Source of the DNA: Manganibacter manganicus
GTDB lineage: Bacteria > Pseudomonadota > Alphaproteobacteria > Rhizobiales > Rhizobiaceae
NCBI RefSeq assembly: GCF_002075885.1
Contig: NZ_MDET01000001.1
Coordinates: forward strand, 228,564 to 292,563
Direction: 5' to 3'
DNA length: 64,000 bases
Shown: positions 58,891-64,000 of the stretch, one piece after another
Layout of the letters: every line of letters begins with the position of its first letter
Numbering within the stretch: the stretch's first letter is position 1
Translations under genes and position numbers: made by a program
Notes under the pieces: generated by a model
What the model saw: the letters and a program-made list of their open reading frames with translations, nothing else
The model's database searches: none
Told to the model about the DNA's origin: nothing

Positions 58891-59834
58891 GGCCGCCCCC
58901 TGAGGCGCGGATCGACAAGAGCATAGGACAGATCAACCAGAAGATTGACGACAATGACAATGGCGACCAGCAGCATGACGACACTTTTCACCACGATCAG
59001 ATCGCGCTGGTTGATGGCCTGGAACACCAATCGGCCGAGGCCAGGAAGATAGAACACGTTCTCAATGATGATGGTTCCGGCAAGCAGGAAGGCGAATTGC
59101 AGCCCCATGATGGTCAGCACGGGGATCATGGCGTTGCGCAAGGCATGTCGCCACAGAACGGCGCGGCGCGGTATGCCCTTGGCGCGCGCGGTGCGGATGT
59201 AATCCTCTGACAGCACTTCGATCAGCGCAGAGCGCGCGACACGCGCCAGGATTGCAGCCTGCGGCAGAGCGAGGGCTAACGCTGGTAGCGCCAACGATTT
59301 AAGGGCAAGGCCGATGCCGGCATCCCATCCGGGAAAGCCGCCGGCTGGCACCCAATGCAGCCAGACCGCGAACAGGTAAATCAGAAGTAGGGCGAACCAG
59401 AAATTCGGAACGGCAACGCCGAGTTGCGCCGTGCCCATGGCGATGGTGTCGCCGGTACCGCCTCGCCGGCTTGCCGAATAGAGGCCGACGGGGATGGCGA
59501 TGATCGTGGAGAGCGCCAGCGCAATCAGTGCCAGCGGCAGCGAGACGGCCATGCGTTCGGCCACCAGATCGATGACCGGGACCGAATAAGTGTAAGACTG
59601 CCCGAAATCGAGCTTCAGCAGGCCCCCCGTCCAATGCAGATAGCGCAACAACAGAGGTGCATCGAGCCCCATCTGGTGACGCAGTTGCGCGACCTGTTCG
59701 GCGCTGGCATTCATACCCAGCATAATGCGTGCAGGATCGCCCGGCACGATTTCCAACATGGTGAAGACGACGATGGAAGCCAGCACCAGGGTCACTATGG
59801 CGATGGCAATGCGCCGAGCGGGGTAAGCTATCAT
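58887..59834 (-). CDS. Dipeptide-type ABC transporter permease (DppB-like)
   Basis: A 315-aa permease with six hydrophobic helices; EIVPGDPARIMLG after the first helix and DYIRTARAKGIPRRAVLWRH (EAA loop) are family marks. ATG 59834 is preferred because it begins at the first helix; an ATG at 59879 would overlap the binding-protein stop. Both lack an ideal ribosome site. Confidence 0.9.
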   Translation of the reverse strand: MIAYPARRIAIAIVTLVLASIVVFTMLEIVPGDPARIMLGMNASAEQVAQLRHQMGLDAPLLLRYLHWTGGLLKLDFGQSYTYSVPVIDLVAERMAVSLPLALIALALSTIIAIPVGLYSASRRGGTGDTIAMGTAQLGVAVPNFWFALLLIYLFAVWLHWVPAGGFPGWDAGIGLALKSLALPALALALPQAAILARVARSALIEVLSEDYIRTARAKGIPRRAVLWRHALRNAMIPVLTIMGLQFAFLLAGTIIIENVFYLPGLGRLVFQAINQRDLIVVKSVVMLLVAIVIVVNLLVDLSYALVDPRLRGRP

Positions 59835-59866
59835 GAGCTGACTTACTCTCCCCACAGGGGGAAAGC

Positions 59867-61357
59867 CTAATCCGTCCATTTCACCTTGGTGAGATCGTTG
59901 GCCTGGATGGGCGCGTTTTTCCAGAAGCCCTGAAGATGCTTGTTCCAGACGCCGACTTTGGGCAGTTCGAACAGAAAACCGACCACGGCGTCGTCGGCCA
60001 GTATCTTTTGTGCTTTTTCCAGCAATTCGTCGCGCCTCGTTTCATCGGCGGTCAGGTTCAACTCATTGATACCCTTGTTGAACTCCGGGTTCTGGTAATT
60101 GAAATAATAATCCCTGCGCGAATAGATATCGATGTCGTTCGGCTCGGTATGGGATACGATGGTCAAGTCGTAATCCTTCTTGGTAAAGACCTGATCGAGC
60201 CATTGCGCCCATTCCATCGGGATGATCTCAAGGTCGATGCCGACATCGCGCAATTGCGACGCGACGATCTCGCCGCCGAGGCGAGCATAGTCGGGCGGCG
60301 GCAGCTTCAGTGTCGCCTTGAAGCCATCTGGCATACCGGCTTCCTTGAGCAGTTCTTTGGCTTTGGCGACATCATGCGGATATTCGCCGGTCAGATCGAG
60401 ATAGGCTTTACTGGACGGCGACATGTGTGAGCCGATCGGTACGCCAAGACCGCCTGATGCGCCCTCGATGATCGCCTGACGGTCGAGTGCGTAGGAGATG
60501 GCCTGGCGCACCTTGAGATCGTCCAAGGGCTTTTTTTTGTTGTTCATGGCAAGGATCGTCTCGCCTTCGGTCGAGCCGACCTCAACTTGCAGATTTGGAT
60601 CATCCTGAAGTTGGGAAACGGCATCGGGCGGGAAGAAGGGAAACGCCTGGACATCGCCGGAAAGCATTGCCGGAACGGCGGCGGCGGGATCGGGGATGAT
60701 GCGAAATTGCACCTTGTCGAGGAACACCGGGTCGCCCCAATAGTGATCCGATTTCACCAATGTGATCGAAGAGCCCTTGGCCCAGTTCTGGAATTTGAAC
60801 GGGCCGGTTCCGATCGGCCTCTGCTTGTTGGTAGCGGCCGATTCCGGCGCCACCATCACCGCGTCGCCCCAACCCATATTGTAGAGGAAGGCGCCTTGGG
60901 GATGCTTCAGCGTGATCTTTACCGTGGCGGGATCCACGATTTCGACCGTATCGATTGCCGCGAACAATTGCTTTTGTGCGTTGACCGAATTGGTCGCGCG
61001 GGCACGGTCGAGCGAAAATTTGACGTCGCTCGCATCAAAGTCGGTACCATCATGGAATTTCACGCCGCTGTGCAGCTTGAAGATGTAGACTTTTCCGTCA
61101 TCTGAAATCGTCCAGCTTTCGGCAAGATCCGGCAATACCTCGCCGTCAGGACCGATGCGGGTCAGCCCCTCGAAGACGTTGGCGTAGAGAACTTCGTCTA
61201 TGGCCGCGGCTGCGCCGGCGGTGGGATCGAGATGCGGGGGTTCGAGCGTCACTCCGAGCACGAGATCGGTCCGTACGGCAAAGGCTGACGTGGTCCCTGA
61301 AACGCCAATTGCCAGGGCCAGAGCGCCAGCGGCCAAAAGGGCCTTTAACAGTCCCAT
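59867..61357 (-). CDS. Dipeptide-type ABC transporter substrate-binding protein
   Basis: A 496-aa periplasmic protein of the SBP_bac_5 family. The signal peptide (LLKALLAAGALALAIGVSG) starts at ATG 61357, which has CGGGAG upstream; the longer frame to 61561 is rejected. FKLHSGVKFHDGTDFDASDV is the family signature. Ligand unknown; related proteins bind peptides, opines or glycosides. The operon promoter should lie in 61358-61724. That 367-base stretch contains no gene I can support and no clear motif. Confidence 0.92.
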   Translation of the reverse strand: MGLLKALLAAGALALAIGVSGTTSAFAVRTDLVLGVTLEPPHLDPTAGAAAAIDEVLYANVFEGLTRIGPDGEVLPDLAESWTISDDGKVYIFKLHSGVKFHDGTDFDASDVKFSLDRARATNSVNAQKQLFAAIDTVEIVDPATVKITLKHPQGAFLYNMGWGDAVMVAPESAATNKQRPIGTGPFKFQNWAKGSSITLVKSDHYWGDPVFLDKVQFRIIPDPAAAVPAMLSGDVQAFPFFPPDAVSQLQDDPNLQVEVGSTEGETILAMNNKKKPLDDLKVRQAISYALDRQAIIEGASGGLGVPIGSHMSPSSKAYLDLTGEYPHDVAKAKELLKEAGMPDGFKATLKLPPPDYARLGGEIVASQLRDVGIDLEIIPMEWAQWLDQVFTKKDYDLTIVSHTEPNDIDIYSRRDYYFNYQNPEFNKGINELNLTADETRRDELLEKAQKILADDAVVGFLFELPKVGVWNKHLQGFWKNAPIQANDLTKVKWTD

Positions 61358-61724
61358 CGTCAACTCCCGTTTCCCGGACTCGGCGGATAGAAACCCGAAA
61401 TGGCTATTGAGTAAACCGGCTTGTGGCCGCGCTATGACGAACTGAAGGCGGTTCTTCAACCTGAACATAATCGTCAGCCCAGCCGCGCAAGAGATATTCA
61501 GGCCGATTCCTGATCGTAGCTGGCGAAATGACATGATCAGACTCGGGTCGAAGACCTCCAAGCCATGCCTGTGTAAGCAATGCGGCTCGGTGCCGATCGT
61601 TCAAATTCTACCGATACGATTTTCGGTTTGCTCAGCCGTTCCGAGTAAATTTCGCTTCATGACTTCAAAAATTATACAAACCGCGCAACAATGGCTGTGG
61701 TGGGAGAATAAAGGGGGCGATCTC

Positions 61725-62156
61725 ATGAAGGGCGCTGTAATCGTGGCGGCTGCTTTCGCGGCAATTCTGTTTGGTGTTTCGAATGAAGCGACGGCGGCCG
61801 ATCTTGTTGCGAGAATCGATGTCTCAAGCCAGACGATGACTGTGAAAAAACATGGGCGAGTTCTCTATACCTGGCGAGTCTCCACAGCGCGGAAGGGCTA
61901 CATAACACCGCGAGGCACCTATCGTCCGCAGCGTATGCATCGCATGTGGTACTCACGCAAATATCATATGTCGCCGATGCCGTACTCCATCTTCTTCCGT
62001 GGCGGTTATGCCATCCACGGTACCAATGCGGTGAGACGCCTGGGCCGGCCAGCCTCGCACGGCTGTGTACGCTTGAAAACCCCGAATGCCGCGCGCTTCT
62101 ACGCGATGGTCAAGGACGTCGGGCCTGCCAACACGCGCATTGTGGTGGTAAACTGA
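61725..62156 (+). CDS. L,D-transpeptidase (YkuD family)
   Basis: A 143-aa secreted enzyme that forms 3-3 cross-links in peptidoglycan or attaches proteins to it. The signal peptide (AVIVAAAFAAILFGVSNEAT) is followed by the YkuD domain with YAIHGTN and the catalytic Cys in SHGCVRL. ATG 61725 has AAGGGGG upstream. At this size it is the minimal catalytic domain without LysM or other modules. Confidence 0.93.
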   Translation: MKGAVIVAAAFAAILFGVSNEATAADLVARIDVSSQTMTVKKHGRVLYTWRVSTARKGYITPRGTYRPQRMHRMWYSRKYHMSPMPYSIFFRGGYAIHGTNAVRRLGRPASHGCVRLKTPNAARFYAMVKDVGPANTRIVVVN

Positions 62157-62179
62157 TCCTGGCAAACGGTGAGCATTAT

Positions 62180-63163
62180 TCAGTGCCGAGAGCTTACATT
62201 GCGCGGCCGCCCGTTGATCTGCCAACGTTTATGGAACCACATCCATTGGCCAGGATCCTCGCGTACCCATCGCTCGACCACATCGCATAGGAGTTGCGTG
62301 GTGTTGACGACATCGACGTTGCCGCGCGGTCCGCGCGGCAAGACCAGCTTTTCCTCGATTTCCAGTCGGAAGCGGTTGTCAGGAAGGCGTACGCAGCGGG
62401 CGGGATAGACGTCGCAGTCGAATTGCCGGGCAAGCATGCCGAGCACTGGGTTGCTCTGGCATTTTCTACCGAAAAAGGTCGTTTCCACGCCGCGTGTGAA
62501 TTTCTGATCGACTAGAACGCCGATATTGCCGCTTTTTTCCAACACTGAAGCCAGCGCGAAGGATGCGCCGGTCGAGGACGGCAGAAGACCACCCATCGAG
62601 GCGCTACGGGTAGAGTTGATATAATTGGCCAAATAGGGATTGTTTGGCGGGCGGAACAGCGCCGTTATGCTCATGCCGAAGGTTGCGGCGGCCACCGGCA
62701 GAAGTTCGAAGTTGCCGAGGTGCCCAGTGAATAGAATGTGGGGCTTGTCTTCGTGGGCTATGCGCTCGAAACGCTCGATACTGGTATCGGAAACTTCGAT
62801 GCGGCCGGATGTTTTGGTGTGAGGAACATAATCGAACAATTGGTCGAGAAAGATGTACTCTGCGGCTAGCCGGGCCATGTTGCCCCACATGTCGAGCGCG
62901 ATGGTTCTGATCTCGTCTTCGCTCTTTTCCGGATAGGCATGGCGCAGATTGTTGAGCGCGACGCGATGTCGCCCAACTAGCGGGCCGATCCGGCGCGCGG
63001 CCCCGTCGGCGAAGGCCAATGCCTTGTCTGGCGGCAGGCGTCGCAGCATGGCCATTATGGCCATGGCGACCTTGGCGGTCAGCCAATAGTTGAGCTTGCG
63101 CAGCCGTAGACCGAGGCCGAACCCAACGTCCCTTCGCAGTTTGGTCAGTGATCGTTTCGCCAA
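62180..63163 (-). CDS. lpxXL: Lipid A very-long-chain acyltransferase
   Basis: A 327-aa LpxL/HtrB-type inner-membrane acyltransferase. The catalytic His-X4-Glu is in TGHLGNFE, with one N-terminal membrane helix. In rhizobia and relatives the acpXL-fabZ-fabF-fabF-adh-lpxXL cluster adds 27-hydroxyoctacosanoic acid to lipid A, and the dehydrogenase gene directly upstream here fits that order. The gene is three bases from the dehydrogenase stop. A paralogous LpxL for shorter chains is possible, but the context favours LpxXL. Confidence 0.87.
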   Translation of the reverse strand: MAKRSLTKLRRDVGFGLGLRLRKLNYWLTAKVAMAIMAMLRRLPPDKALAFADGAARRIGPLVGRHRVALNNLRHAYPEKSEDEIRTIALDMWGNMARLAAEYIFLDQLFDYVPHTKTSGRIEVSDTSIERFERIAHEDKPHILFTGHLGNFELLPVAAATFGMSITALFRPPNNPYLANYINSTRSASMGGLLPSSTGASFALASVLEKSGNIGVLVDQKFTRGVETTFFGRKCQSNPVLGMLARQFDCDVYPARCVRLPDNRFRLEIEEKLVLPRGPRGNVDVVNTTQLLCDVVERWVREDPGQWMWFHKRWQINGRPRNVSSRH

Positions 63164-63166
63164 GTG

Positions 63167-64000
63167 TCAATCAACTGTGAGAATGATCTTGCCGAACACG
63201 TCGCGGCCTTCCATGCGCTTCAGTGCAGTATCGATGCCGTTGAAGTCGACCATGGTGTCAATAACAGGATGGACTAGGCCAGCCGCCATTTTCTGCATGG
63301 CATTTGCCATATTCTCCATCCGGCAACCGAAGGAGCCGAGCAGTTTCAACTGTTGCTGGAACAGTTGCATCAGGTTGATCTGAGTGGAGACGCCCGAAGT
63401 TGAGCCGCAAGTGACGAGGCGACCGCCGCGCTTCAGGCAGAGCATCGAGCCGGCCCATGTGTCGGCGCCAACATGCTCGAAAACCACGTCCACGCCCTTC
63501 TTCTTGGTGAGCTTGCGGGTAACGCCCTCGAAGCGGTCCTCGCGGTAGTTGATGACATGGTCCGCGCCGAGTGCCTTGGCCTTTTCCATCTTGGCTTCGG
63601 ACCCTACTGTCGTAATGACTGTGCAGCCCATCTTCTTGGCGAGTTGGATCGCGGCAGAGCCAATGCCGGAACCGCCAGCATGGACGAGGATCGTTTCACC
63701 GGGTTCGAGCTGCGCGTTGTCAAACAACATATGCTCAACCGTGCCGAACGTGACCGGCGCGACGGCTGCCCCGATGGCATCGATACCGGGGGGGGCAGGC
63801 ACCAGCAGGCGTGCCGGTAGGTTGATCTTCTCCTGCGCGAAACCGTCGAGATGAAAGCCATGCACGCCAGAAACATGCTCGCACAGATTGTCACGCCCTT
63901 CACGGCAGGCGCGGCAAAGTCCGCATGTGCGTGCGCCGTAAATAGAAACGAGTTGGCCCGGAAGCAGATTCGATACGCCGGGGCCGACGGCCTCGACTTC
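63167..64000 (-). CDS. Zinc-type alcohol dehydrogenase of the acpXL cluster, 5' end outside window
   Basis: An MDR-family dehydrogenase; 277 aa are visible and the frame stays open to the window edge. The structural-zinc cysteines CGLCRACREGRDNLC lie just inside the edge, then the NAD(P) motif HAGGSGIGSAAIQLAKKMG. It is the adh2-like member of the cluster that makes and attaches the C28 acyl chain of lipid A. The frame continues past the ATG at 63865, so that codon is internal. The N-terminal catalytic part lies beyond position 64000. Confidence 0.88.
   Translation of the reverse strand, partial: EVEAVGPGVSNLLPGQLVSIYGARTCGLCRACREGRDNLCEHVSGVHGFHLDGFAQEKINLPARLLVPAPPGIDAIGAAVAPVTFGTVEHMLFDNAQLEPGETILVHAGGSGIGSAAIQLAKKMGCTVITTVGSEAKMEKAKALGADHVINYREDRFEGVTRKLTKKKGVDVVFEHVGADTWAGSMLCLKRGGRLVTCGSTSGVSTQINLMQLFQQQLKLLGSFGCRMENMANAMQKMAAGLVHPVIDTMVDFNGIDTALKRMEGRDVFGKIILTVD

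Overview
This window looks like chromosome from a GC-rich alphaproteobacterium of the order Hyphomicrobiales (Rhizobiales), probably near Mesorhizobium/Phyllobacteriaceae. The evidence is the canonical soxBDAG order, an LpxXL acyltransferase beside the zinc alcohol dehydrogenase of the very-long-chain lipid A cluster at the right edge, a LysR regulator next to a small DUF1127-like gene, and a Rhizobiales-type intergenic repeat. No rRNA, tRNA, CRISPR, insertion sequence or phage gene was seen. The genus is inference.

Layout. 1-5.4 kb: heterotetrameric sarcosine oxidase soxBDAG (minus). 5.6-8.5 kb: a large MscS-type channel and a small secreted protein. 8.7-14.4 kb: a tightly packed plus-strand operon with a HAD-UbiA fusion, a DprE1-like FAD oxidoreductase, a small SMR-like transporter, an extended SDR and a class III aminotransferase, followed convergently by a polytopic GT-C-like protein. 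It resembles the mycobacterial decaprenyl-phosphoryl-arabinose pathway. 16.4-24.2 kb: a dimethylglycine-dehydrogenase-like enzyme, two convergent Gfo/Idh/MocA dehydrogenases, a GlxA/GbdR-type regulator, two small proteins and a LysR regulator. 24.2-34 kb: an anaerobe-like corrinoid/THF methyl-transfer set made of a corrinoid reductive activator, methyl-THF:corrinoid methyltransferase, MetF, MetV, a virulence-factor-domain protein, a DUF1638 protein, a corrinoid protein and an MttB-family methyltransferase. 34-40 kb: LysE, an iron-sulfur protein, a CynX-type MFS transporter, a homocysteine methyltransferase, an XRE regulator and a fatty acid desaturase. 40-42.5 kb: a PhnD-like binding protein and a GT39-like protein. 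42.7-51.1 kb: mttB2 with a dimethylglycine dehydrogenase, divergent from a monomeric sarcosine oxidase-like gene, an MFS transporter and an omega-aminotransferase. 51.4-64 kb: valine catabolism genes, cobQ, a TSUP permease, TerB, a dipeptide-type ABC transporter, an L,D-transpeptidase, lpxXL and a truncated dehydrogenase.

How the genes could work together. The MttB proteins would take the first methyl from a quaternary amine onto the 32-kb corrinoid protein. The 26.6-kb methyltransferase passes it to THF, MetF/MetV oxidises methyl-THF to methylene-THF, and the activator rescues oxidised cobalamin. The flavoenzymes (two dimethylglycine-dehydrogenase-like proteins, SoxBDAG, a monomeric sarcosine-oxidase-like protein) would remove the remaining N-methyls, several of them also feeding methylene-THF. 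CobQ supports the corrinoid demand.

The most notable observations are: near-identical perfect palindromes upstream of the methyl-THF:corrinoid methyltransferase and the homocysteine methyltransferase genes, the second touching the XRE gene; arginine/glycine-rich terminal tails on five proteins of the one-carbon set; a possible complete trimethylammonium-to-aldehyde pathway at 42.7-51.1 kb; and the DprE1/UbiA-like operon with a Cys-to-Thr change at the benzothiazinone-target position.
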